Below are positions 36,476 through 48,530 of a stretch of 64,000 nucleotides of DNA, one piece after another. The DNA is taken from NCBI GenBank assembly GCA_021234155.1, contig JAJEKV010000046.1:8749012-8813011 (forward strand), given 5' to 3'. Position 1 is the first letter of the stretch. Each line of letters starts with the position of its first letter. The notes under the pieces were generated by a model that was not told the origin of the DNA, did no database searches, and was given only the letters and a program-made list of their open reading frames with translations. The DNA is from Isoetes taiwanensis (lineage: Eukaryota > Streptophyta > Lycopodiopsida > Isoetales > Isoetaceae). A program made the translations under genes and the position numbers.

Positions 36476-37336
36476 GAAAATCTTTGTTGTTATAGGAGAT
36501 GTGTTTTTTTTTTTTTTTTTTTATATTGCAATATCAAAGCTCAAGTTAGAAATACACTTGATAAGACCTGATATAGCAGCTGATATGGAATTTTCGTGCA
36601 TGATGACATGTACAGGTCTCCTTCCCTAGTGGTTTGGGCATGAGCACAAGGTTTGGGAGTCTACTTTTCCATATTTGCTTCCAAATGGTAAAATGAGTTT
36701 TAACATATGGCCTTGTATTTGCGTTGAGAAAGATTTGCACATGCAACTTTTGGATGCATGAAAGGCACATGTCACATGCTTGAACAAAAAGTTTTGCATG
36801 TGACTATTATATGCATGTTTTGCAGGGACTTGAATAGAATAGAATAGAATAAGAAAAGCTTTGGCTACAAAGCAATGGTTGCTATAGTATTTGCATGACA
36901 ATAGTTGAATTATTTTCGTGTATAGTGATATGGAAAAACATCATGTAATTTTCTTCTAGGGTCATTTGACCTACTGAGGCTATGAACATGAAAAGCAAGA
37001 ACATGGCTGTGAACATAGCTATGCAAAAACCATGGCTATGAACATAGAAAGCAGGAATAGTTGGAAAGGAGGAATGTAGAAATCACATTTTTAAGGTGTC
37101 AGGTGAGGTAAGTATATCTCATGTTAAGGTTAAAGCAATGACCATGTATTTGAAATTATTCATGGAATGACCATGGTGATCTAACCTTGAAATTGGATAT
37201 AAAGGTTCCCTTGATTGAAATGCTGTATTTTTTACATGCATAAAAACACATCTCAGATGAATGGCCATGGTGTGACAAACAGGAAATTGTAGACATGGTA
37301 GACATGGAATTTTGTAAATGCTAGTTTCGAAAATGC
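36476..37336. other. Duplicated non-coding tail with (GAATA)n (copy 1)
   Basis: Poly(T) at 36507-36523, then sequence shared with 57690-57950, then gaata repeats at about 36834-36852 and low-complexity catggctatgaacat repeats at 36980-37045. Equivalent copy 2 region 52065-52925. Confidence 0.6.
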
Positions 37337-38927
37337 CGTTGCCCTGATCAAGTCTCTGATGCCGTTGCCCTCATCAAGTTGAGCTCCCATCCCCATTGTT
37401 AGATCTCATGGTCCATCTAGGAAATGGCTTGTTTTCTTTAAGAGGAATTCTTTTTTTTATTTGTTATAACCATTCTTGCCCCTTAGAAGCACTTTCAGAA
37501 ATCAGACAAAAGATGTCCATCTTTCTTAATGTCCATATGTGACATAGTGAGTTTTTCTTTTCTGCACATTGTAATATCCGTAGCCTGATGTCCACGATTA
37601 GCAGGTACATGACCTTCCACCACTTTTTCCTTTGCTCACAATTTTTAGGTTCTTAATCAATGGTCATAACTGCAGCTCCATTGTCAAAATAAGACAACTG
37701 GTACATAAAGTGCTTCTGAGTACTATGCAGTTGGCAATTTGATTGACTTATCTTTGCATCTCTTGCAACGATTTTGTAAAAATTCTTGGTCATTTGTGGG
37801 CTGAACCTGATCAATAATAATTACATACCTGCAACGATTCTCTACTATCAAGTAAGTGATATTGTCCATTACAGGATCATGTGTCGTATTTGGCACTTCT
37901 CGTTTTCCACTATTTCCTACTCATCCAATCTCCTCATCCATCGAATCTCCAATACTAAGATACTTAAGTTCTCTTTCATCATACGTCGTGGTTGTACCCA
38001 TATTCATCTCCAAATTCGTAAGCCTCCTATTTATAACGTTGCCGCTGATCCTTCCCTGGTTGAAACTAATTTTGTGCAAATTTGCACTTGAGGAACTTAT
38101 ATTTGATGAAGCAAAATCCAAGTTTTTCCTCTTCTTCTTCTTCTTCTGAAATTCCCTGTTTTTTACTTGCTACTGATGTAGTCTTGCAATCTGTCAAGAA
38201 ACCCTTCAAACTCTCCTGTTATTGTAATTATTAGAGCACGTGATTGCTTCACAAAATTATGCTAAATTGTTGGTGAAGTTAGGTTCTCATTGTGTTGCAA
38301 TAAAATTGAGTCGGATCTATATGTAATTTGAGTCAGATTTGTTTGATCCATGTGCCTAGTTTAGTCAGACCTGCGTAATTTGCGTCGCATGTTTGTTGAA
38401 TTTCCATATCATTGCAGAAAGATGGAAGGATTTTATGATCCATGGAAGTTGAGTCCAATCCAACTCAGGTTAGGGAGGACATGCTGAATCTTCTGTATCG
38501 CAACTCCTCAATTATGTTTTGGAAGAAAATCCTAGCCATTGAATCTGCGTGCCCACTGAAGGATCTCTAAGTGTGGGCAGCTTATGCAACTTTTCTACTA
38601 GATGTTAACAAATTGGTCAAGCAGAAATTGATATTGATCCACGGCCTAAAACAGCATGCTTCTTCTCCACTTGTCAAAATTTGGAAATCTTGCCTCAACT
38701 TGACGGTTTGGATTCAATTGATTCGTTGCTGTTGTGCAGGTTTTGGTATGGATTGGTGGAGTCGTAGATCTGTCCCGATTTCTTAAATCTTGTTTCAACT
38801 TGCTAAGATTCATCTACAGCTGGCTATTTTAGCGCGAGTTCTATCCAGATCATCCTATCTTGGATATTGATAATTGGTGTATTTCAATGCTTTTCGAACT
38901 GTTAGTGCTCTATGACTGAAGAAATAA

Positions 38928-41900
38928 ATCCTCTGAGTCTTCAGGTAGTAATTCTAATCGGGGGAGCGGGAGCAAGAAAGGTTCAAGCAGATATCCCTGC
39001 AGATATTGCCATGAGAAAGGGCATTGAATTAGTGATTGCTCAAAGCGCTTAAAGAAGTCAAAGCTGCTACAGCAAGTAAAGATCAGCCGGCACATGATCA
39101 TAAGGAGCGATCTAATTTCGTAGCTGTTGAATTTGAACCAGAAAGTACTGATATTGAATGCGTATTCAAAGCTTCTGAAATGTCTTTGGACAGATCTTAT
39201 AGTGATCCATGGTACCTTGACTCCGGTGCCACTTCGCACATGACAGGAAAAAGAAAGTATTTTTCTAAACTACAGTAAATGGATCATGGTCGAGTCAAAT
39301 TTGCTGATAATTTCAGCTATCAGATTCAAGGGAAGGGCGAAGTCACATTTTCTACTCAGGAAAGTGGCATAAAGTATGTTAAAGATGTTATTTACATTCC
39401 TGGACTTGAAGAAAATTTGCTATCCATTTCTAAGGTTGATAACGGTGGCTTGTATGCTATATTTGGACAAGGAGAAGTTATACTTACTCCTACGTGCCCT
39501 GTCGTTCCCGACTCTGAAATTGTTGCTCGCGGCATTCTCCAAAATGGTTTGTATAAGTTTTGTGCTTCTGTTGTAGAGCAGAAAGGCTTGTTTGCTGCTG
39601 CTACTATTAAGCATGTCTTCGAATGAATTATGGCATGCTCGTTATGGTCATTTGAGTTGTCAATCTCTTTGTATGATGCATGGAAAAGAGATGGTTGTTG
39701 GGCTGCCTGCTGTACATAATCATAAACTGCAATGTGATGCTTATGCGATGCTTGCAATCTTGGAAAGCGAGTAGCTGCATCTTTCCCCAAGGAGGCCGTG
39801 AAGAAAACAAATGATATCTTGCAGCTCGTGCATAGTGATGTATGCGATATCAGGGTCCCTTCTTTGAGTGGAGCACGCTACTTTTGTACATTTATCGATG
39901 ATCATTCTAGGATGACGTGGGTGTACGCTTTGCATTACAGATCCGATGTACTCTCTAAATTTAAGGAGCTCAGGATTATGGTTGAAAAACAAACAGGGAA
40001 GTTGATTAAGGCATTCGGATCCGACAATGGTGGTGAGTACAAACCATTCTTTTGACGCCTATCTTCGAGATTATGGCATTGTTCGCGAGTTGAGTGCTCC
40101 ATATTGTTCGCCACAAAATGGTGTAGCTGAATGCAAGAATCTCGCGCTCATGAATTTGGCAAGAAGCATGCTTGCTTATAAATGCTTGCCAATGTCATTT
40201 TGGGGTGAAGCAGTTAAAACAGCAGCCTATCTTTTGAATAGAGCTCCCACAAAAATTGAAAGGCCAAACACCTTTCCAGGCGTTCTATGGTACAAAACTT
40301 GATGTCTCGTGATTTAAAAATCTCTGGTTGTCCTGCTTTTGTGCATTCTCATTCAAAATTGAAGAAACTTGATGCTTGGGCAGTCAAATGCATTTTTATT
40401 GGGTATGCTGATGGATATAAAGCTTACAAAATCTATAATCCAGCCACTAAGAAGCCTGTGATCAGTCCTGATGCAAAATTCTTGGAGGATGGCTACTATG
40501 ATGCTTTCGAGCATGATGTTGGAGCGCCCTTTGATATTCTTTGCTTGATTTTGATACTCAGAAGAATGCAATTAACGCTGCTCCAGTTGCTGCTGTACTG
40601 ACCAGCCCTTGTGATCATAGTGATGATGACTAAAATGATCCGTATCTTGCTGCCTTGTCTGATATTCAAGCTGCCAATCAGCCTGCTAATAGTTTTAGGA
40701 CTGCTCCAGCCCCGTCTCCTGCCGAAAATCATGATGATGGTGTGCCTCTTAGGCGATTTGAGCAGCTTAAAGCCTTATCTGATGCACAGCTTTATGAAGA
40801 TCATATGCCTTCTAGTTTTGCTGAAGCCCTTACCAATCTAGATTGGGTGCTGCGATGCAACATGAATATGATTTGCTCATTAAGAATGAGACTTGGAATC
40901 TCGTTCCCCTTCCTAAAGGGAAGAAAGCTTTTGGATCAAAATGGATCTTTAAAGAAAAATACAATGCAGATGGCTCTCTCAGTAAATATAAGGCCAGACT
41001 TGTTGCCAAAACGTTCAGCAGCATGGCATTGATTACGATGAAGTCTTTGCCCCAGTTGCCAGACTGTCAACCGCGCGCTCTGTTTTTGCCTTAGCAGCTA
41101 GTAAGGGTTGGCCCGTATATCAATTGGACTTCCAAAGTGCCTTCTTGAATGGAGACAAAGTTTATATGCAGCAGCCAGAAGGTTTTGTCTCGGAGGGGCA
41201 AGGGCAATTAATCTGTAAATTGAAGAAGAGTCTCTACGGCCTTCAACAAGCACCTCGGTGCTGGTATCACAAGATAGATTCTTATCTTAAAGCACAAAGC
41301 ACACGGCTATTCTTCTTCCACAGGAGATGTCACTTTGTACTTTAAAACCAAAGGTACGTCTCTCTGTATTGTTGTGTTGTACATTGATGACTTGCTGCTT
41401 ACAGGAGATGCCCACGATCTTATTGATCAATTGCGCACTTCGCTTATAATTTGCTATGACAGACTTGGGTCTGTCCCATTACTTTCTTGGGATAGAAATT
41501 TGGCAAACCCACGATGGCATCACTTTGTCTCAAGGTAAGTACGTCCAAGATCTTCTCACAAAATTTCATATGACAGATCCACCTATGATGAGTCCCCTCA
41601 GGTAGACGCTACTTTGTATCGCTCACTTGTTGGTGGACTGATTTACCTTACAGTCACTAAACCGGAGAACTCTTTTGCGGTGGGAATGTTGAGCCGTTTT
41701 ATGGCCTGTCCAAAACAGGCCATTGGCAAGCAGCAAAAAGAGGGCTCGCCTATTTAAAAGGTACTCTTAATGAGGGCCTCTGCTATACGCGTGATCAATC
41801 GCCTTCTTTACATGGTTTTGTAGATGCTGATCATTCTGGTTGTCTTGATACGCGACGTAGCACCACAGATTATGTTTTTGGCCTTGGTAAGAACATCATT

Positions 41901-42302
41901 ACTTGGCTCAGCAAGCGTCAGCCCTCAGTCTCTCCTTCTAGCACGGAGGCGGAGTATAAAGCCTTAGCAATTGCTGCTGCTGAATCCATTTGATTAGCCA
42001 ATCTTTTTGCAGAATTAGGCTTTGACACCAGCACTATTCCACTTTATTGTGATAACCAAAGCTCTTTGCAACTTGCTAATAAGCCTGTGTTTCATGCCCG
42101 CAGCAAGCATATTGAAACGCATTATCATTTTGTGCGCGAGAAGGTCATTGATGGTCAGCTTGATCTTCATCACGTTCCAACCAGAGATCAATTGGCTGAC
42201 CTCTTCACCAAGCCATTAGCAGGGTCTACATTTCTGAAATTCAAGACTCAGCTTGGTATTCAAATGCTCAGCTTAGGGGAAGATTGCCACGATAAGCTGT
42301 AG
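38928..42302 (+). pseudogene. Decayed Ty1/copia gag-pol (copy 2)
   Basis: Same element as 23358-26730, better preserved in its first half: [15 protein letters not shown] protease motif near 39210, then an in-frame TAA at 39276, then [17 protein letters not shown] and [20 protein letters not shown] in one frame. Integrase, RT and RNase H carry the same breaks as copy 1, so most lesions predate the duplication, if that is real. The stop inside the zinc knuckle (CAT TGA ATT) is shared. Confidence 0.82.
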
Positions 42303-42722
42303 CATTCTTCTTTTGTTCTCATTTCATTCATTTTCCTCCCTCCCTCCCTCCCTCCCTCTCTCTCTTAGTGTTGCTTCTAGCCTAGATCATAAGTTTCGTC
42401 AATGCATTACTATACTCCACAATGTGGAATGCAAGACTCATCGCTAGCATTCGCAAAGCGAACTTGATTAGCCATCCTTGCTCCATGTTCTCCCAAGCCA
42501 ATTGATTTATCTCTTGTTTCAATGGGCAATGATTGTGCATCAAGGATTCGAGTCATTTTGACTTGGGATGCTACATGGTTGCCGTCCAGTTTCAGATTAG
42601 TTGGCATATCTCATTTGTATCATATATTCTTTCCTTTTCTTTCTTTTATTTCTTATTAGATAAAAATTAAAAGCATATGTATCATGTATTCATTGCTTTG
42701 CAAATGATCTGTTGTAATCCAG

Positions 42723-42815
42723 GGTACCAACTCAAGGACTAAAGACATGGATGCATGCCTTGTTGACATGACTATGGATTTTAATTCAAACGCTCACAAT
42801 GCACCTGTTATAAAG
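42723..42815 (+). CDS. Helicase exon: pre-OB-fold (copy 2)
   Basis: Same 31 codons as 27153-27245 with acceptor ccag and donor gtaaaa. Its phase would allow direct splicing from the unique exon ending at 21543. Confidence 0.85.
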
Positions 42816-44004
42816 GTAAAATTGGGTAATGAGTCACACGCAGCTTTAAAATTTGATTGTGCTTGTGTGAGAATGCTGGTCAATCAAGCGCGTATACTGG
42901 CTTGACAGTGTGCATGCATAAATTCTTGATGTGCAGTGACATGGGTTTATTTGCTTTTATGGCTGATGGTAATCCAAGATTTTCCTGAATAGATGTTTTG
43001 AACTCCTTAAACTGACTGAATGAAATGTACCCAAGTCATTCAAGCAAAAATATCGATCAAAATCACAAATTATTTCGGTCTATGGAAATTAATAATGGAA
43101 GACGAGAGAGATACACTGAATCTACTTAATGAAGATGAGAGAAACTAGAGAATGCATAATAAGAAAGCATGCAATGAACGAGCTGTGTTATAATGGGTTA
43201 AGCTATTAATGCATGTCATGCCTGGCTGATAACGAAAATTTTGATAATTGTCATTTATGTTGACCTCATAATCACAGTTAACTCTGCTGGAAAATTTTCA
43301 GAAGTGAAGTGTGAGCAATGCTTGGAAGCATGCTACGAACCAAAGGGTTAACCAGTAATCAAAAGATCAAACATCTAGTAAACCAACACTAAAACATTAA
43401 AGATTCTCAAAACCAGGCCTTTAGCCCAAAGCTCTCCACCCAACCGGACCACTCAGCTAGCTAGTAATAACAGGCTGGAATATAGAGACAGTAAGGCATA
43501 TCTGACAATCATTGTCAGTTTCCTCCTTAGCTCCTTTCTCGAGCTAGGAGTCCTCAATATGATACACCAAGAGTAAGGTTCTAGGATAGTAACAGGATAT
43601 TAAACAAGAACAACAAAGCTCTAGGAAAAAGGTAATGGCTTTCTAGGAATCAGATTCAAGAGTGAATGAGTAGAGCAATCTTTCTTGACCCCCTATCATT
43701 CTTCTGGCCATAACTCTTTTATTCGACCGAGTTATGGAAAGTGCCGCCCCAATTCGGAAACTAGTTTCCGAGACGGTTCCATTGAATTAAATATCGCCTC
43801 AATCGGAGCTCTGATTGTGGAGATATCGACAATTAAGTTTAGGTCCTATTTATAAAAGTCTCTGCGACTTTAGCGTTTTTAGCCTGCCTTTTGCCTTTGC
43901 CTTTGTCTTTTGTTTCCAACCATTATATACTAACTCTATATGATTTCGCCCAATGCTTAGTCATATTTGGCCGCTCCCCCGAGCTCATTGTTAGATATTA
44001 ACCT

Positions 44005-44577
44005 TAAACGATATCAAAGCGGATTTGAAATGTCGGACTTAGGGCTCCTGCATTATTTCCTTGGAATAAAGGTATGGCAGCATGATGCGGATTTTTCTTT
44101 CGCAAAGCAAGTATGCACATGAGATTTTAAAGAAATTTCATATGGAGGGATGTAAGCCAGGGCACACCATTGAAGTTGGTTTGAAATTGTCAAAGTTTGA
44201 CAAGGCAAGAATACTTTGACAAGAACATATATATTCAAGCTTGTTAAATCTCTGAAAAAATGGTTGAAATAGTTGAATGGGAGAATCACTATGACTATAG
44301 CCATTGGAAAGTTTTCCAAAGAGCAAAAAGGTTTGTTTGATAACATGGACGGCTGGCTAAGGAGAGATCGTTTTGTATTCGTCGGTTGGTTTGGTCTATT
44401 GCTTTTTCCTTGTGCCTATTTTTCTCTGGGTGGTTGACAATCACGAAGCCTGACCTTTCTTACACTGTAGGAGTGTTGAGTAGGTTTATGTGTAAGCCTA
44501 TTGTAACTCATTCTATTGTAACTCATTGGATGGCTGCCAAATGGATTCTAAGGTACCTTGAGGTTACCTTTACTATC
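44005..44577 (+). pseudogene. Copia RT fragment interrupted by plastid DNA (copy 2)
   Basis: Same as 28433-29005 with the same insertion point and 15-bp duplication. Confidence 0.8.
44258..44433 (+). pseudogene. psbD: Plastid psbD 5' end, nuclear insertion (copy 2)
   Basis: Same fragment, ATG at 44291. No base difference from copy 1 noticed in the coding part, so the plastid capture is older than the duplication. Confidence 0.9.
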
Positions 44578-44581
44578 CTTT

Positions 44582-45128
44582 TGTATGCTTGGAGTGCTTG
44601 GAGTAAAGATTTCATATGGATCTCCTTCTCTTCATCATATTCTGGCTCTGCAACTTTCGGCTTGGATGGCCTCGATTTTCCATTGACTACCTCCCATAAG
44701 CCTTTAATTTGAAAAAGGCTTTCATCAGATTCTTCCATGCGAACTTGTAACTCTTCTGGTTTCTATAGCCCAGTTGACGTTTGCACAAAAATGGCACCAA
44801 ACGGCATCAAAAAAGGACAAGGAAATGGTAATTGGCTTTTTGGTCAAAAACGTCACAAAAAAGGGGACACTTCGTGTTGGCAAAATTGCCAAATCTCAAG
44901 TTTTCACGTAATTGATCTAGGGTCATTCAAGCTAACTAGGCTACTCAACTGATGCCTCCATGACCCTAAGCACTGCAATTCTGCATACGCATTTTGGACT
45001 CTCATCTCTCTAGAAAGGCTCTGATACCATGTTGAAAGAATGGGAATAACTAGAGCAAAAAAGGGAGATGCAAGAAGAAACATGCCCATCTATCCACCTG
45101 TGTGTTATTACTAATATTCACATCAACA
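44582..45128 (-). mobile_element. Minus-strand copia start (copy 2)
   Basis: Same as 29010-29554; primer site at 45029-45017, possible LTR 45030-45128. Confidence 0.55.
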
Positions 45129-45289
45129 GTAGTTAAAGAACTGTTAGAATCTGCAGACTTCGTAGCATATGTTATTGGTGTCTGCCTTTGCTTTGACATA
45201 TCTTTTTCCTGGACTTCCATTTTCTCGTTTGAGTTTAAGATGCATGTAGTATTTAGAGGGCTGATACATAGGTACTTTGTATTCTGCAG

Positions 45290-45505
45290 GCTGTTCTCTC
45301 TGCAGGTCTTTACCCAAATGTTGCATCAATGTCAGAAGATAGCATCATAGCTGGTCATGCTAGTGCCCTGAGCCAACGTGCAGGACTAGCCTCTGACAGG
45401 AGACCTCATTGGTATGATGGGAGTCGTGAGGTCTTTATTCATCCATCCTCTGTTAACCACAGTATTGTTGAGTTTCGGCACCCATTCCTAGTGTTTCATG
45501 AAAAG
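45290..45505 (+). CDS. Helicase exon: OB-fold core (copy 2)
   Basis: Same 72 codons as 29716-29931, acceptor ctgcag, donor gtgagc. A small difference from copy 1 lies just after, in the intron. Confidence 0.92.
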
Positions 45506-46131
45506 GTGAGCTGTGTAAATCTGCAAGAAAGATGGATTGTTTCTCTTCCTTCACTGATTTTTCTCCAAAAGGTGATGCTTTGTCTCTGTTGTTACAAAAA
45601 CAGATGGAAATAGCTAAATAGCAGGGTCTAACAGACTTTCTAACATGCTGTCAAGCAAAATTTAACACAAGCAGAAACCCGTTGTGACCTTAAAAGCTGA
45701 TAGTATAGCATTGCATAGCATTTTAAAGAATGTATTTTACCAACAGCATGGGTAGAATTCAAGTAAGTTGCCAAAAGGGCATCATGTAGACAAAGGCATT
45801 GATACTTTGATGCATTCTGATCATCAAGCCACGGTCAGCAAGAAATTCTGATGATCTTCTCATCTTGACGTCTTTAAGTGTTAAATGAAGAGTGAAAGCT
45901 GGCCTGAAAATTTTGGCCTTCGTATTTCTAAGTGGGCTTTATTTTCAGACAAATCACAGTTTTCAAAACTTTGATATGATTTCTAGGGAAATTCTGTGAG
46001 CTAGGGGCTAGTTTGTGGATTGAGTGGTAAACAGTTTGGTTTATTTGTGCAAATGTGGGGTTAAAGAAAGTATTTTATTAAAGGTAATGTATTATCAATG
46101 CATTGATTTATTGGCCTTTTTATATGCATAG

Positions 46132-46616
46132 ATGGAAACGACTAGAGTGTTTCTGCGAGATACGACTGTGGTTTCACCTTATGCAATCTTATTATTTGGA
46201 GGTCCAATTACTGTGCAGCATCAGGTGAAGCATGATTTCATCAAAATGAATTGATATCTGGTTGCTTGCACCTTTGCATATCCTTAGCATGTACATTGCA
46301 TGTTACAGACGGGTCATGTGATCGTCGATGGATGGCTACATATGGATGCACCTGCTCAAGTTGGTGTATTGTTTAAGGAACTTCGTTTGGCACTGGAGAA
46401 TGTGTTACAGGAACTAATCACAATACCTAAGGAAAGCACTCTCGTCCCTCTGGTTTGTCTCTGCATTTCAAGAGCATTGCTGATCCAATAGGAAGCATAG
46501 GTTAGTTTAAGCTCTCACGTGAAAGTATCATTTTGCAGGAATATATGTCAACGTCAAAAGAGATAATACCATCGATTACAAAGCTACTCTCTGATGAGGA
46601 AAGGCCTTTGTTGTAG
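46132..46616 (+). CDS. Last three helicase exons, copy 2, intact
   Basis: 46132-46224 [31 protein letters not shown]; 46309-46452 [48 protein letters not shown]; 46539-46616 [25 protein letters not shown], stop at 46614-46616. [15 protein letters not shown] and VDGWL...A.V..LF..LR..L are the conserved C-terminus of the family. Phases are all 0. Confidence 0.92.
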
Positions 46617-46957
46617 CTTGCTATTGCCAAGTGCTTTAGGTTGTAAAGCTGTTGATTATCTAGGATGTATTCAGCACGAGTCAGCAAATGTTTCAGGTTC
46701 CCCATGCTTCCGGTCTAATAGGAAGATTGCCTATTAGCCGGGCTCAAAAGTACTAAATATCTTATAATTGTTTACATGAATGCCATATATTAGCATAGAG
46801 GTGACATTCCTCCAACGTGGGTTTGGGAGACAATTGATCTGCAACAAACGTGTCAAGAATGCATATTGAAATCAACCATTAGATGAAAGTTTATCTTGTC
46901 GCATTACGGTGGATCTAAATATATATATACAAGTTTCGCACCGATCCTACAGTGCAT

Positions 46958-47712
46958 GTTTGAATTTTTGTAGGTTCGGATGGTGCAAAAGGGCAAGCAG
47001 CAAGTTCTTATAAGGTTTCTTTTAAGATTCGTTTAGATTCCATGAAGATTTCTCTACATTTATACTTTATGACATTCCTCAAAGGATTCCTCTAGATTGC
47101 TTTAGGTTGCCTTAGATCTCTGTTGCATTTGCTTAGATGCTTGAATTTTGGCATGCCCATATGGTGTAAAGGGACGTATGGAGGTGAGGTGTTAGTGTAT
47201 ATAGGTAGGCGGAAACCTAGGCTTGTCACAATGTGTTAGAGGTTACATTTGTTGTTGCTGCATCTTGAAAGTGCTATATGTACGGTGAAGTCATTCAAGA
47301 ACACGATGTTTTCTTAAAGAATATTGTAGATTAGGATACATAGAATTTTTGTAAGTTCTCATGGTGCAAAGAGGTGAGAACAAGTTTTTATGAAGTCTCT
47401 TGCAAGGTTCTTTTAGATTCCATGGAGATTTCTCTAAATTTACCAATAGTTCATGAAGATGTTATATCATATGACATTCCTCAAAATATTCCCCTAGATT
47501 GTCTTAGGTTGCCTTAGATCTCCCTTGGATTTGCTTAATTTTGTATCAATGATACGGTGTATGCTTGAATTTTAACATGTTCTTTTGAAACTTAGGCTTC
47601 TCACAATGGTGTTGAGAGCACGATGTTCCTAGGGAATAGGTGCTAATATGGGTTACATTTGTTGTTGCTGCATCTTGGAAGTACTATATGTGCGATAAAG
47701 TCATTCAAGTTC
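46958..47712. repeat. About 380-bp degenerate tandem pair (copy 2)
   Basis: Duplicate of 31388-32140. Confidence 0.8.
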
Positions 47713-48079
47713 TTCTAAAACTTTGCAAAGAATGGAACATGCAAAACCTTCTAATATTAGAGGCGACGAGAAGGCACTTGAACTAGAAAAGATGCTCATC
47801 AAGATAAGGAGACACAGACTTCATTTTATTGGAGGTATCTAATTAAGTTCAAATTCCATCCGCCTTTTGATGCAGTACAGTATTTAAAGGCCAATTCAAA
47901 GAATACAAAGCACTAGTAGATGAATATGAGCAAACTATTTGAAATGAATAAGCAAAGTTATAAGAAATAGTAACTCTCTTGTTATATGGATATTTTCTTA
48001 AATAAAAGTTGCAACAAAACTTACCAACGAAGAATGTCTAGAAAAAGAAAATGCCATTCTAAGGTGGCCCATCTTGAGA

Positions 48080-48530
48080 AAATCAAAGACCTACGTTCTT
48101 TTGTATAGGTATTACTGCAAATTTGTGAAGGATAATGTGAGAATAACCCTTTCGCTTAATAGGTTCTAAGAAAAGGATGTACATTTTGTTGGGGATAAGA
48201 AGGCTGAAGAAGCTTTTCAAGCTTTGAACCAAAAGATGGTAACATAACTAGTATTAACTTGCCAGATTGAAATAAACCTTTTCTAATATGTTTTGATGCT
48301 AATGTCAATTGGAGCTCATTGACACTACAAAGAATTTTGAAGGGTTGCAACTTGAGTACAAATATGGGTTGATGCTTTGAGCAAAATGTTCAATTTTGAA
48401 GGGTTGCAACTTGAGTACAAATATGGGTTGATGCTTTGAGCAAAATGTTCAATTGTGCCATGTCTGTTGCAAGCAATGGAAGCAGTTTACAGAAATGGTC
48501 CTAATTTTGTCGTTCCTTATGCCTAAATAA
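48080..48530 (+). pseudogene. Ty3/gypsy RT-RNase H remnant (copy 2)
   Basis: Duplicate of 32510-32960. Copies diverge sharply at its 3' border (32935-33110 against 48485-48660). Confidence 0.65.

Larger units (their letters stand above)
21777..37336. repeat. 15.6-kb direct tandem duplication, copy 1
   Basis: Matches 37347-52925 in the same orientation at an offset of 15,568 to 15,588 bp throughout. Shared content: helicase intron and last five exons, decayed copia, psbD and psaA fragments, gypsy remnant, repeats. The left edge is gatc-agtctctgatgccg; the right edge is gaaaatgcc, where homology to copy 2 ends at 52925. At the joint (37331-37375) a 26-bp stretch (atgccgttgccct-atcaag) is present twice. 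Confidence 0.9.
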